Made by a program: the position numbers and the translations under genes | The notes under the pieces: model-generated | Seen by the model: the letters and a program-made list of their open reading frames with translations, nothing else | The model's database searches: none | What the model was told of the DNA's origin: nothing | Source of the DNA: an uncultured Lachnospiraceae bacterium | Lineage (GTDB): Bacteria > Bacillota > Clostridia > Lachnospirales > Lachnospiraceae | Length of the DNA stretch: 64,000 bases | NCBI GenBank assembly: GCA_947626505.1 | Contig: CANQSN010000002.1 | Location: 1 to 64,000 of the forward strand | Direction of reading: 5' to 3' | Shown here: positions 9,832 to 19,286 of the stretch, one piece after another | Position numbering within the stretch: the stretch's first letter is position 1 | How the letters are laid out: every line of letters begins with the position of its first letter

Positions 9832-9847
9832 ATTTGTTTAGACAAAT
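9832..9847 (-). terminator. Weak AT-rich hairpin after the COG2509 gene
   Basis: ATTTGT-n4-ACAAAT, followed on the minus strand by TTTTTG, lies 14 bp after the stop of the 9861-11456 gene and before proB. The stem is only 6 bp and AT-rich, so it may terminate poorly. Confidence 0.35.
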
Positions 9848-9860
9848 AGTATAGCATATA

Positions 9861-11456
9861 TCATGCCTTTATCACTGCCATAGCCACCCTTATTCCATCC
9901 TGCGCTGCGGACATAATTCCTCCCGCATACCCAGCCCCCTCGCCGCATGGATAAAGTCCCTTAATATTACTGTTTAATTCTTTATTGCGAACAATCTTAA
10001 CAGGCGAAGAAGTCCGGCTTTCCACTCCTAAAACCAACGAATCTGCTCTTGCATATCCCGGCATGTTTTTGTCCCATGCGCATACAGCCTCAATTATAGC
10101 GGATGAAATGCTTTCCGGAAGACATCTTCTAATATTACCAAAAGCGACCGCGCCCTTAGTACACGCTTTAACTCCTCCATATTCCGTTGATACAGTATTA
10201 TTTTTAAAATCCTCAAAAAGCTGTATCGGAATTCGTCCCTTTCCTTCAATAAATGCAGCCTGCTCTAACTGACGTTGAAAATCAATTCCTGCAAGCGGAG
10301 ACTCTCCTTTATAATCATCCGGAGTAACGCTGGCAACAACTGCGCTATTAGAATTGTCGGCCATACGCGCATGGTTGCTCATACCATTAACTACTATACA
10401 TCCTTCTTCCGAGGATGCATTGACAACATACCCGCCCGGACACATGCAAAATGTAAAAACACTCCTTTTGTTGCTGGCATGATACGTCATTTTATAATTA
10501 GCTGTAGGAAGTTTAACCTTTCCATAATGCTCCTTATACTGCAGTGCGTCAATTTGTGTTCTGGGATGTTCTATTCGGATTCCGACTGCAAATGGTTTTT
10601 GCTCAATATGTACCCCCTTATCTAAAAGCATTTCAAATGTATCTCTTGCACTGTGTCCAATGGCCAGTACTACATGGTCGCCTAGAAGCTTACTTCCATC
10701 CTCCAATACCACCCCTTTTATCTCTATACCGTTTTTATCCATAATAAAATCGACAACTTTAGAAGAAAAATGTATCTCGCCGCCGAGAGCAATAATTTTT
10801 TTCCGCAAATTACTAACTACATTTTTTAAATAATCTGTTCCTATATGCGGATTTGAAAGATAAAGAATGTCCTCCGGTGCGCCGCATTCTACAAAGCTTT
10901 TTAGAATAAAACGCTGCTGTCCGTTTTTATCCTTTGCAGAAGTATTTAATTTCCCATCGGAAAATGTTCCCGCCCCGCCTTCTCCAAACTGTACATTTGA
11001 ATCAGGGTTAAGCTTCTCTTTCTCCTGCCAAAAGGCATCCACATCCTTAAAACGCTCCTCCACGCATTTCCCCCGTTCCAATAAAATTGGATTAAAACCA
11101 TTTAGCGCTAATATATATCCACAAAACAAACCTGCCGGTCCGGTACCTATGACAATAGGCCGTCTGTCAAATGAAGGAACATTTTTAACTATTGGATTAA
11201 ATTCAACTCTTTTAGTTGACATAATATTTTTATTTTTAATCTTCTTGACAAGCTTCTCCTCTTCACTGTCAGAATCAAGCCTTATCTCCACAGAATAAAC
11301 AACCTTAAGCGGATGTTTTATCCTACAGTCATAGGACATTTTTACAAGCTCATATGTAAAATTCCTGTTATAAAGCCTTAATTTTTTCTCAATTGCCCTT
11401 CTTAATTCTTCCTCACTGTGTCCCACATCAAGCTTAATCTCATTTATTCTAATCAC
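9861..11456 (-). CDS. FAD-dependent oxidoreductase, COG2509 type
   Basis: A 531-aa flavoprotein. Residues 1-90 form a small basic N-terminal domain. A Rossmann FAD-binding motif, VIGTGPAGLFCGYILA, begins near residue 103, followed by EGGAGTFSDGKL. The C-terminus ends with a second FAD contact region (GEGAGYAGGIMSAAQDG). The family is annotated as NAD(FAD)-utilising dehydrogenase and its substrate is not established. The start is a GTG overlapping the end of the next flavoprotein gene by 8 bp, with AAGGTG upstream; the two are translationally coupled, suggesting linked redox functions. No alternative ATG keeps the conserved N-terminus. Confidence 0.9.
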   Translation of the reverse strand: MIRINEIKLDVGHSEEELRRAIEKKLRLYNRNFTYELVKMSYDCRIKHPLKVVYSVEIRLDSDSEEEKLVKKIKNKNIMSTKRVEFNPIVKNVPSFDRRPIVIGTGPAGLFCGYILALNGFNPILLERGKCVEERFKDVDAFWQEKEKLNPDSNVQFGEGGAGTFSDGKLNTSAKDKNGQQRFILKSFVECGAPEDILYLSNPHIGTDYLKNVVSNLRKKIIALGGEIHFSSKVVDFIMDKNGIEIKGVVLEDGSKLLGDHVVLAIGHSARDTFEMLLDKGVHIEQKPFAVGIRIEHPRTQIDALQYKEHYGKVKLPTANYKMTYHASNKRSVFTFCMCPGGYVVNASSEEGCIVVNGMSNHARMADNSNSAVVASVTPDDYKGESPLAGIDFQRQLEQAAFIEGKGRIPIQLFEDFKNNTVSTEYGGVKACTKGAVAFGNIRRCLPESISSAIIEAVCAWDKNMPGYARADSLVLGVESRTSSPVKIVRNKELNSNIKGLYPCGEGAGYAGGIMSAAQDGIRVAMAVIKA

Positions 11457-12726
11457 CTAACTCAACACCTTCCGCCGCCCTAAGCATTTTAATTCTTTTT
11501 TCTATTCCTCTAGCCGCTACCATAGCGCTGCTAAATGCAAATTGCAGATTGTATCCTCCGCAGGTACCGTCAACATTTAGTATTTCTCCGGCAAAAAAGC
11601 ACCCCGGGCTTAAAACAGATTCCATCGTATCCGAAGAAATTCCGGCAGTATCCACTCCTCCGGCAGTTACCTGAGCATGGTCAAAATCCTCGCTTCCAGT
11701 TATTTCCACAACAAATCCCTTGACAATATTAATTATACTGTCAAATTCTTTATCAGTAATCGTGAGAATCGGTTTCTCTTTGTCCACGTCGGAACGTTTA
11801 CATACCAAATCACACAAAGGATAACTTATATAGCCTGACAAGTAATTTAGTACGGTAGCATCACTCTCAAATTTTGTCTGGTTTAACATAGCCGCCAAAT
11901 CCTTCACACTGTAATCCGGAAGAAAATCAAGTTTTATGTATACTTCTTTATTCTGTTTAAGAAGCTCATTAGCATATCGGCTGATTTGAAAAACCGGAAT
12001 TCCACTAATACCTTTTTCTGTAAACTGCACCTCGCCATCGCTTTTTGCATATATATGATTTTTCATTTTCTTGCCCTCATATAGCGATAAAGCGGCTCTT
12101 GCTCGAAGACCTTTCCAATTGAAAGCTTTCCCGTTTGGTATATGCAAAGCGCATAGCGCCGGAAATGTTGATATTATGGTATGTCCTAAGCTTTCCGCCA
12201 GTTTATATCCATTATAAGGTTCGCGCTTAAAATATACCGACGCTTTTCCGCCGCATGCTAAAAGAACACATCTTGCATCATATTTTCCATAAGATGTGGT
12301 CACATGGTATATATGTTTTTTTGTTAGCTTTATTTCTTTTACAATTCTGTCCGTACATAAAGTAACATTATCCTTTGACTGCGCGTTAATCATGGCGTTC
12401 ACCACCGTTTTAGCCTGATTAGTATAAGGATAATAGTATCCCTGCTTTTGCTGCTCAAGAATCCCAATACTTCTCATAAACGTTATCGTATTTACATATG
12501 TAAACTGTTCATACACCCTATTGGCAAATGCAGAATCGCCGCGAAAACTAGTTTCGTCATATTGGGAATTAGTAAAATTACATCTTCCGTTTCCTGTAGC
12601 ATAAAGCTTTTTACCAAGCTCCTTAAGCTGCTCAATTAATAAAACCTTATAACCTTTACGCCCAAGCTCAATGCTTGCGGTAATTCCGGCAGCTCCGCCT
12701 CCGACTATAATACAATCATATACCAT
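11449..12726 (-). CDS. NAD(P)/FAD-dependent oxidoreductase, HI0933/YhiN family
   Basis: A flavoprotein of 425 aa beginning MVYDCIIVGGGAAG, the FAD-binding Rossmann motif. It contains KLYATGNGRCNFTN, LACGGKAS and the C-terminal AGEILNVDGTCGGYNLQFAFSSA motif, all characteristic of the HI0933 (BaiN-like) family. One member, BaiN of C. scindens, has been linked to bile-acid dehydroxylation; most are uncharacterised, so no substrate is assigned. I chose the ATG at 12726 because GGAGG lies 7 bp upstream. An 18-codon extension would run into a repeat element at 12742-12786. Confidence 0.93.
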   Translation of the reverse strand: MVYDCIIVGGGAAGITASIELGRKGYKVLLIEQLKELGKKLYATGNGRCNFTNSQYDETSFRGDSAFANRVYEQFTYVNTITFMRSIGILEQQKQGYYYPYTNQAKTVVNAMINAQSKDNVTLCTDRIVKEIKLTKKHIYHVTTSYGKYDARCVLLACGGKASVYFKREPYNGYKLAESLGHTIISTFPALCALHIPNGKAFNWKGLRARAALSLYEGKKMKNHIYAKSDGEVQFTEKGISGIPVFQISRYANELLKQNKEVYIKLDFLPDYSVKDLAAMLNQTKFESDATVLNYLSGYISYPLCDLVCKRSDVDKEKPILTITDKEFDSIINIVKGFVVEITGSEDFDHAQVTAGGVDTAGISSDTMESVLSPGCFFAGEILNVDGTCGGYNLQFAFSSAMVAARGIEKRIKMLRAAEGVELGD

Positions 12727-12741
12727 AATAATCCTCCAATA

Positions 12742-12786
12742 TGTTACTCGCCGCCTATAAAAGTGAAAGTCATCTCCCATCTGATA
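12742..12786 (-). repeat. Intergenic repeat, long form, copy 1
   Basis: A 45-bp element on the minus strand, beginning TATCAGATGGGAGATGACT and ending TAGGCGGCGAGTAACA. It matches the copy at 33363-33407 at 38 of 45 positions, all differences being transitions. It lies 20 bp after the stop of the DUF815 ATPase gene. Confidence 0.85.
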
Positions 12787-12805
12787 TATAACTGTGCAGG
12801 CGCTG

Positions 12806-14128
12806 TCAGTTACATCCGCTGTCAGGAGCTATTCCTGCCAAATAATTTATAAACTGCTGTGCCGTCCGCCCCGAAATACCTCCATGGCTAAGCTCCCATT
12901 TGTTAGCTTCATTGCATAATTCCTCATCTGACATGGTAATCATAGGATAATGCTTCCTAAGCTCTTTTACAATTGTAAAATACTCCTTCTGACTGGGTTT
13001 GGAATAATAAATTGTAACACCAAAGCGGTTAACTAAGGACAGTTTCTCCTGCATAGTGTCAGATTTATGCATTCCATTGTCCACTTGAATATCATTTCTG
13101 TCACTCCATGTTTCCTTAATCAAATGTCTGCGGTTAGATGTTGCATAAATAAGCACATTGTCCGGCTTAGTCTCTACCCCGCCTTCAATTACAGCCTTTA
13201 AGAACTTATACTCCGTCTCAAACTCCTCAAAGGATAAATCATCCATATAAATTATAAAGCGATAATTCCTGTTTTTAATCATGGAAATAACTGTGGATAA
13301 ATCCTTAAACTGATGTTTATAAATTTCAATCATTCTAAGCCCCTGATCATAAAACTCATTTATAATTGCTTTAACAGATGTGGACTTACCTGTACCGCTG
13401 TCCCCAAAAAGTAACACATTATTGGCAGCTCTGCCCTCCACAAATGCCTTGGTATTATCAATAAGCTTTTTCTTTTGTATTTCGTAGCCAACTAAATCCT
13501 TTAACAGCACCTTATCCATATTGTTTATTGCTACAAATTTTACATTTTGGGAATGCTCCTTTAAGCGAAATGCTTTATTTAATCCAAACATTCCTACGCC
13601 ATAATTCTTATAGAAATCTGTAACAAGCGTAAAAATATCTTCTTCCCCTAAAGCTTGTTCAATCTTTAAGCTCAATGCCTGCACCTTTTCACTTACATTG
13701 TGGTTGTACATCCGCTCAGTTTTCGGAATAGCCTTATAATTGGAAATAACAGAGAAACAGTCAATATTAAGAGCATCCTCAATCGGCTTAAAATCATAAT
13801 TAAACAAATTTTTAAAAATTCTGAAATCATTTTTTGCAAAATAATTAACAGTTCCATCATTTGCTCCCACCTTTTCGCAGGTAAGAGAAAATGAATTTTC
13901 ATTTGTAATTAAAATATAAGTTAAATAATTATGCCATAAATTGCAATCAAAACCATAGCTTGTAGATAAATCTAACAATCGTTTAATTTCTACATAAATC
14001 CTTGTGGTCAAATCCGCTTTGTCAAATTGTCCCTTATCAAATTCCTCAAAAATATTTGACAACCTAAATAAAATACAATCCTTTGGCAAATCTCGGTATA
14101 ATACCAATTTTGCAATATCCCTGTACAT
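12806..14128 (-). CDS. DUF815 family P-loop ATPase
   Basis: A 440-aa cytosolic protein. The C-terminal half (about 225-440) is an AAA-like ATPase with Walker [10 protein letters not shown] and Walker [12 protein letters not shown], then YATSNRRHL (sensor I-like) and the region around DRFGVTI-like [11 protein letters not shown]. The N-terminal half is family-specific with no recognised domain. DUF815 proteins are widespread but uncharacterised and similar to DnaA/IstB-type loaders. AAAGAGG precedes the ATG. It stands alone between a small membrane protein and the YhiN-type gene, with repeat elements on both sides. Confidence 0.9.
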   Translation of the reverse strand: MYRDIAKLVLYRDLPKDCILFRLSNIFEEFDKGQFDKADLTTRIYVEIKRLLDLSTSYGFDCNLWHNYLTYILITNENSFSLTCEKVGANDGTVNYFAKNDFRIFKNLFNYDFKPIEDALNIDCFSVISNYKAIPKTERMYNHNVSEKVQALSLKIEQALGEEDIFTLVTDFYKNYGVGMFGLNKAFRLKEHSQNVKFVAINNMDKVLLKDLVGYEIQKKKLIDNTKAFVEGRAANNVLLFGDSGTGKSTSVKAIINEFYDQGLRMIEIYKHQFKDLSTVISMIKNRNYRFIIYMDDLSFEEFETEYKFLKAVIEGGVETKPDNVLIYATSNRRHLIKETWSDRNDIQVDNGMHKSDTMQEKLSLVNRFGVTIYYSKPSQKEYFTIVKELRKHYPMITMSDEELCNEANKWELSHGGISGRTAQQFINYLAGIAPDSGCN

Positions 14129-14215
14129 TTAAAAAACCTCTTTCCTTTGTATTTTTATTCTTAACTCAAACTTTGCATATAAAAAGCTTTAAGCGCAAAG
14201 TGTGATTTCTCATTT

Positions 14216-14249
14216 AAGACTTGCTTACAAGTCGTCTTCCATCTGATAA
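14216..14249 (-). repeat. Intergenic repeat, hairpin form, copy 2
   Basis: On the minus strand: TTATCAGATGGAAGACGACT followed by a GACTTG/CAAGTC hairpin. It lies immediately after the stop of the 14257-14760 gene and upstream of the DUF815 gene. Confidence 0.8.
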
Positions 14250-14256
14250 GAAAGCT

Positions 14257-14760
14257 TTAGCTGCTTAGGGATTCTAACAATGAATACAGCTCGTCTTCAT
14301 TCTTTACACATATTCCACGTATCAATTTTTCCTTATATTCAGACGTCATGTGAGATTCATCAATAGCAGTTTCCTCAAATACAGTAACCTTATCCTTAAG
14401 ATACACAGTAAGCTTATCTGAAGAATAGACCACATAGTATTTCCAATCAGGCACCTTACTTGAAGCTTCAACATCTTCTGCATTAATAGAAGAATGTACT
14501 ATGTCGTCGCTGTTATCCTGTGCAGAGCCATCTTTAAAAGCCTGCTCGGTTTTGTTACTATCCGCCGCAGCATACTTGTCCGCATTAGTTTTACCGTCTG
14601 CAATCTCTCCATCTATTACATTCTCCTGATTTTCCTTAATATTCTTTATTTCTTCATTTATACTGTTTGCTCTTTTCTCATACCAATGAAAGCTGTATCC
14701 ATATGCAGCGCAAAACAATGCCATCATAAGAAAAAGGGCAACACTAATACGTTTCTTCAT
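14257..14760 (-). CDS. Membrane-anchored protein, BofC-like C-terminal domain
   Basis: A 167-aa protein whose N-terminus (MKKRISVALFLMMALFCAAY) is a signal anchor. A charged, low-complexity Asn/Asp/Glu/Lys linker covers residues 30-105. A compact C-terminal domain (about 107-167) contains YYVVYSSDKLTVY, ending in EDELYSLLESLSS. The last domain resembles the BofC C-terminal fold of sporulation regulators by pattern only; I have not aligned it. If correct, the domain faces outside the cell or into the intermembrane space of the forespore. CGAGGTG precedes the ATG. It follows a SpoVB/MurJ-like flippase gene. Confidence 0.6.
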   Translation of the reverse strand: MKKRISVALFLMMALFCAAYGYSFHWYEKRANSINEEIKNIKENQENVIDGEIADGKTNADKYAAADSNKTEQAFKDGSAQDNSDDIVHSSINAEDVEASSKVPDWKYYVVYSSDKLTVYLKDKVTVFEETAIDESHMTSEYKEKLIRGICVKNEDELYSLLESLSS

Positions 14761-14887
14761 AAAATATCACCTCGTATTCAGTGTTACCTCTTTTCACTTA
14801 TTTATACATAATTTTACAATTCCCCAAATACATCTTCGTTTAAATAATATAACTCAAGCTTCTCACATACAAAATTATTATAAGCAG

Positions 14888-17182
14888 TTAAGTCTGCTTT
14901 GTAGTATCTTCATTAATGTCATCTAAGCTCAACAATTCAATATCATCCTCCTGTTTCTGAAACTTTTTTAAAATTTCAGAAACATTAATCGGCTCTGTAT
15001 CATCCGTAATGTGAGATTTTAATGCGCTTTGCTCAGATGAAGCTTCCCTTATGGGAGTAATTACAGTTTCTGTTTTAGCCCCGTTTAATGCAGGCGATGT
15101 TTTAACTGACGTAACATTTTTTAAAGCTTCATTTGCATTTCTTTCTATATAAGGCTTAACTGTATCCTCCTGTTCTGTCTGTTTTACATTAGAGGACTCT
15201 TTTGACGCAACAGTCTTAACAGGTTTAGCCGCTTCTGAAGGCTTGGTATCTGAAGAAGGCGATACCGGCGATTCCTTTTGAATAGATGCAAGCAGAGAAG
15301 CAACTACCTCGTCTCCCGTATTAATAACGCTATCACTTTTAGAAACAGGCTCTGTATGTGCGCTGTATAATTCATCCTCTTTAGACTGTTTTACTTCTGA
15401 ACCATATAAATTCTGCTGAATCTCATCAATATTTGAAGGTATATCCTCTGCCTCCTGTTTTCGGAAAATAAACTTCTTTTGCGGACGCTTTTGTCTTGGA
15501 GGCTCCTCATAAATCTCTGCCAGTTCTTCCTCGAAAGGGTGGTCGTAGGTTTCAACCAAATGAAGCTTAATACCAAGAGAACGAATCTTATTTCCCATAG
15601 GCAGCATTTCATAATCATTTTCAGTAAATGCATTTGAAAGATAAAGAAAAAGCAGGTAGCTGGCCAGCGCAGTAATTATTCCGGCAATGAGTCCTATATA
15701 TTCCTTTCCTTCCCCAAACAGCAGATAAAATACCTGATATACGAAAAATGTACAAAAACCCATTTCCACAGAAGCCAATGTAATATTAATCACTTTGCTT
15801 CCAAACAGCTTTCGATAACCTGTAATACGATAAATGGCTATCCAATTCAATATCCATATTACAAGTGAAAATGCCAAAGTTCCCAAAATCAATGCATATA
15901 TTCCATAATTTTTATTGAGGAAATATATAACTACTGCAATGTGCACAGTAAGCGCTATCAAACCATGAATAACCGGCGACTTCATATCATCAAGTCCCTG
16001 CAAAACAGCATTGGTCAAGGTTGAAATACAGTTAAATATTACTGTAACCGCACCCCAAATCAACACATGAACCGCCACTACCAGAGTTGTAGACCTTCCA
16101 AACAAAAGCATGATGGGCCTTGCAAGCACAATCAAACCAACAGTTGATGGCAACGCAATAAGCATGGTGAACTTCATAGCTGTATCTATCTTATGATTAG
16201 CTGCTTTAAGATTATTTTTTACTACATTGGCAGTAATAGCCGGAATAATAGCGCTTGACAAAGCGGCCGCAATACTTGCCGGTACGCTGACAAGCTTTAA
16301 ATATTTAGCAGAATATATTCCCTGCAGTACGCTTATATCCTGTCCATGAATCTTTTTTGCCTCTAAAATATTAGCAAACAATGTCTGGTCAATAATAGGG
16401 CATACATTGTAAATCAGCGAACTGAAAAGAACCGGAGTAACGGTAACAAATATAAGTTTAAAAATATCGCCATAATCTTCGGTTTTTCTATGGCGGTCAT
16501 GGCGTATACGCCTAACAATCCTCGGGCGGTATGCCACATAAACAAAAAGCATGAACAAAAGACCGATAGCAACTCCGGCAGCAGTACCAAGGGTACTTCC
16601 CACAGCGCCATAGGTAGCCCGCTTTACTGAGCCCGCTGCATAGGGCATAACTAAAATATATGCTGCCAGCACACTTATAACCGCATTTAAAATTCCTTCT
16701 AAAATCTGTGAAAATGAAGTAGGAATCATGGTGTTATATCCTTGAAAATAGCCTCTTAAAACACCTAATATACCTGCTAAAAAAATAACAGGACACAAAA
16801 CCTTAAGCGCAGGAACAGCCCCCGACTGACTGTCAGGTAACAGCCTTGAAGCAAACACAAATGTTAAAATAGCGCATATGCCCGCCACTACCATAACATA
16901 AATCAAAGATGCATAAAGTACTCTTTGGGCATTCTTAAATTGATGTTTTACTAATCTGGCAGATACAATCTTAGAGACTGCCAGCGGTATACTAAATGAA
17001 GAAATCAAAAGAACAAGTGAATAAATGTTATAAGCATAGCTGTAATAACCATTACCCATATCACCTATAACCCTTGTCAAAGGCATCTGATACAGAAGTC
17101 CTAAAACCCTGACAAGGATTGCCGCAACTCCCAAAATTGCTCCCTGTACAATAAAATTATTAGAATTTTCCTTTTGACTCAT
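14888..17182 (-). CDS. Polysaccharide/lipid II-type flippase (SpoVB/MurJ-like) with long C-terminal tail
   Basis: A 764-aa membrane protein of the MOP flippase superfamily. Residues 1-525 contain roughly 14 hydrophobic helices, starting FIVQGAILGVAAILVRVLGL, with the family pattern ISSFSIPLAVSKIVSARL. Family members flip undecaprenyl-linked cell wall or spore-cortex precursors. From about residue 550 to 764 is a hydrophilic, mostly disordered tail rich in Glu, Lys, Ser and Thr, ending EEDDIELLSLDDI-like. Such a tail is not part of the transport fold and is absent from SpoVB. GAAGAGGT precedes the ATG. The substrate cannot be read from the sequence. Confidence 0.88.
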   Translation of the reverse strand: MSQKENSNNFIVQGAILGVAAILVRVLGLLYQMPLTRVIGDMGNGYYSYAYNIYSLVLLISSFSIPLAVSKIVSARLVKHQFKNAQRVLYASLIYVMVVAGICAILTFVFASRLLPDSQSGAVPALKVLCPVIFLAGILGVLRGYFQGYNTMIPTSFSQILEGILNAVISVLAAYILVMPYAAGSVKRATYGAVGSTLGTAAGVAIGLLFMLFVYVAYRPRIVRRIRHDRHRKTEDYGDIFKLIFVTVTPVLFSSLIYNVCPIIDQTLFANILEAKKIHGQDISVLQGIYSAKYLKLVSVPASIAAALSSAIIPAITANVVKNNLKAANHKIDTAMKFTMLIALPSTVGLIVLARPIMLLFGRSTTLVVAVHVLIWGAVTVIFNCISTLTNAVLQGLDDMKSPVIHGLIALTVHIAVVIYFLNKNYGIYALILGTLAFSLVIWILNWIAIYRITGYRKLFGSKVINITLASVEMGFCTFFVYQVFYLLFGEGKEYIGLIAGIITALASYLLFLYLSNAFTENDYEMLPMGNKIRSLGIKLHLVETYDHPFEEELAEIYEEPPRQKRPQKKFIFRKQEAEDIPSNIDEIQQNLYGSEVKQSKEDELYSAHTEPVSKSDSVINTGDEVVASLLASIQKESPVSPSSDTKPSEAAKPVKTVASKESSNVKQTEQEDTVKPYIERNANEALKNVTSVKTSPALNGAKTETVITPIREASSEQSALKSHITDDTEPINVSEILKKFQKQEDDIELLSLDDINEDTTKQT

Positions 17183-17233
17183 ATTTACCTCTTCTCATCA
17201 CATAATTATGTATGTCGTTTTATCTTTCATTTT

Positions 17234-17617
17234 TTAATCCAATATAAACCCATGTGGAAGCAAATCCCTTAACTGATACTCTACAATTCCATCAGGACCT
17301 TCTAATACTACAATTCCCTCCGGCATAAATTCCCATAAAACCTGAAGACATATTCCGCAGGGAAATGTAAGTTCATCGTTATTCTCTCCCACTATAGCTA
17401 TTTTTGTAAATGTGCGCTCTCCCTCAGACACTGCCTTGAAAACAGCAGTACGCTCAGCGCAGTTTGTTGCGCCATAGGAGGAATTTTCAATGTTGCATCC
17501 TGTATAAGTCTTTCCACCCTTAGTTAAAAGGCAGGCTCCTACATGAAATTTAGAATAAGGGGCGTAAGAAAAATTTCTTGCTTCCTTTGCCAATTCTATC
17601 AATTGTGCATTATCCAT
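17234..17617 (-). CDS. cdd: Cytidine deaminase
   Basis: Deaminates cytidine and deoxycytidine to uridines in pyrimidine salvage. Zinc-site motifs are NCAERTAVFKA (Cys and catalytic Glu) and PCGICLQVL (two Cys); FHVGACLLTKGG and NIENSSYG are also typical. I use the ATG at 17617 (MDNAQLIELAKEA), with GAGAGG 7 bp upstream, giving 127 aa, the homotetrameric form. An upstream GTG would add 22 residues that overlap the DUF3048 stop. It follows that lipoprotein gene and ybeY/phoH, as in many Firmicutes. Confidence 0.97.
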   Translation of the reverse strand: MDNAQLIELAKEARNFSYAPYSKFHVGACLLTKGGKTYTGCNIENSSYGATNCAERTAVFKAVSEGERTFTKIAIVGENNDELTFPCGICLQVLWEFMPEGIVVLEGPDGIVEYQLRDLLPHGFILD

Positions 17618-17679
17618 ATAATTAACCTCTCTATTTAAAGACTTGCTTGCCATGAAAACCACATCTGCAAAGTTTTGAA

Positions 17680-18753
17680 TCACTTGCTAAATGTAACGCC
17701 TTTTTTATTATTAGCAGGGAATACACAAATCCACGTTTTTCCCGGATTAACGGAAAGAGAATCGCCATTGGAGTTATAATAATTGGTATATTCATTTAAA
17801 GAGTTTTTCTCCCATGTTATAGGTATATACTTGCCCTCTGTAATATAATAACCCTTTCCACTGCCAATTAAGTCCAAATCCTGATACCCCTTGCGGTCGA
17901 TGTTGGAATACTTTGTAAACTGCACGATTATATTCTCATAGGCAAGCTGTTTTCCTGTCTGGTCATCAATATGCTTGTTGCCATACTGCCATCGGTAATA
18001 TAATCCATCCTTTTTGTTATATTTAAAATATGGATGGGAATATGCATTAAATGTAAGATTGACGGTACCTGCCTTTTTAGAATCTTCACTGTCAGGTTTT
18101 TGACGTTCCACGTTAAAGTTAAATCTTGGTTCTGTAATTGTAACATTTTTTTCAAACTTTGACTTTTTAATACCGGCCACTATCTTCTTACCGTCAGTAT
18201 AAGCATTATGAGGCGCCACTCTTGAATTATCGCGATAAAAAATAACGCTGCCCAATGCGCTCAGACCACTTAATTCATTAGTTCCCAACTCTTCCATCTC
18301 GGAAACTGCATACTTTGTCTGTCCGAAATGAGTGTAAATAGCGTCATATTCATGAGAATAATCGACATAATAATGTCTTGCACTTCTAACCGGTCCCAGC
18401 TTTGGAATCTTCTTATAATCCTGAAATACTCCCATCAAACGTGTAATTCCGCCTTCAACAACACATTCATACATGATATCTGCACTGCTTAATCCTGACT
18501 GAGGCATTGCCACATCAATATTATTAATCATGCATGTAACAACTCTGTTTTTTGCTACCTTCTCGTCTACCAGTTCTCCGGTCAGAAGGCTTACAACCTT
18601 ACCCTTAGCAAAATCATATTCGATAGCTCCCGATACAGCGCTGCCCTCTGTAGGCGGAACTGTCATGTCCACGCTTCCCATCTCGCCTCCGCAGCCTGTA
18701 AGAATTGCACTTACCAATGTCATTACAACCAGTATTTTAATAATGTTTTTCAT
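17680..18753 (-). CDS. DUF3048 lipoprotein (YerB-like)
   Basis: A 357-aa exported lipoprotein: signal peptide MKNIIKILVVMTLVSAILTGC with lipobox LTGC (Cys21), so it is anchored on the outer face of the membrane. The DUF3048 domains follow, with conserved TCMINNIDVAMPQSGLSSAD and the Y-H-Y-D segment ARHYYVDYSHEYDAIYTHFG, and a C-terminal domain ending in FPANNKKG. The family is common in Firmicutes and its function is unestablished. AGGAGG precedes the ATG. It sits 12 bp after ybeY in a likely operon. Confidence 0.92.
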   Translation of the reverse strand: MKNIIKILVVMTLVSAILTGCGGEMGSVDMTVPPTEGSAVSGAIEYDFAKGKVVSLLTGELVDEKVAKNRVVTCMINNIDVAMPQSGLSSADIMYECVVEGGITRLMGVFQDYKKIPKLGPVRSARHYYVDYSHEYDAIYTHFGQTKYAVSEMEELGTNELSGLSALGSVIFYRDNSRVAPHNAYTDGKKIVAGIKKSKFEKNVTITEPRFNFNVERQKPDSEDSKKAGTVNLTFNAYSHPYFKYNKKDGLYYRWQYGNKHIDDQTGKQLAYENIIVQFTKYSNIDRKGYQDLDLIGSGKGYYITEGKYIPITWEKNSLNEYTNYYNSNGDSLSVNPGKTWICVFPANNKKGVTFSK

Positions 18754-18765
18754 TTTGTTATCCTC

Positions 18766-19269
18766 CTACACCATAGTTCTTGTGTATCCTTTATTTTTCA
18801 ACAGAAGCTCCTGACGAGCCTCCATATCTATACGTTCAGTATCTTCCATATGGTCAAAGCCAAATAAATGCAGCATTGAATGTGCAGTTAAAAATGCTAA
18901 CTCCCTGACCGCAGAATGATTATAGGCTTCAGCCTGTGAAATAACCTTATCCACAGATATCATAATATCTCCAAGCATTAAATTACCGGTATCCGGATTA
19001 AATGCAGTATCCTCCTCTGAAATATTACTGAAATCTCCGGGTATTTCATATTCCAGCATGGGAAATGACAATACGTCTGTCGGCTGATTGATTCCCCGAA
19101 AGCTCTCATTCACTTCCTGAATTCTTTTATTATCTGTAAGAGTAACGGAAATCTCTGAATCAAAAGGAAATTTATATTCTGATAAAGCCTCTTCTACAAT
19201 ATCTGTGATAACTTTTTTATAATCAAAATCAAGCAAAGCTGATGCTTCATATTCTATCATCAATTCCAT
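18766..19269 (-). CDS. ybeY: Endoribonuclease YbeY
   Basis: Single-strand-specific metallo-endoribonuclease involved in 16S rRNA maturation and ribosome quality control. The zinc-site motif HSMLHLFGFDHMEDTE (H-x3-H-x5-H) near residue 130 is complete. The preceding ITLTDN-like strand and GDIMIS segment are typical. At 167 aa it is of usual length. The ribosome binding site before 19269 is weak (GGTG); starting at Met4 is possible. It follows phoH by 17 bp, the standard phoH-ybeY pairing. Confidence 0.96.
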   Translation of the reverse strand: MELMIEYEASALLDFDYKKVITDIVEEALSEYKFPFDSEISVTLTDNKRIQEVNESFRGINQPTDVLSFPMLEYEIPGDFSNISEEDTAFNPDTGNLMLGDIMISVDKVISQAEAYNHSAVRELAFLTAHSMLHLFGFDHMEDTERIDMEARQELLLKNKGYTRTMV

Positions 19270-19286
19270 AACTATTCACCGGTATA

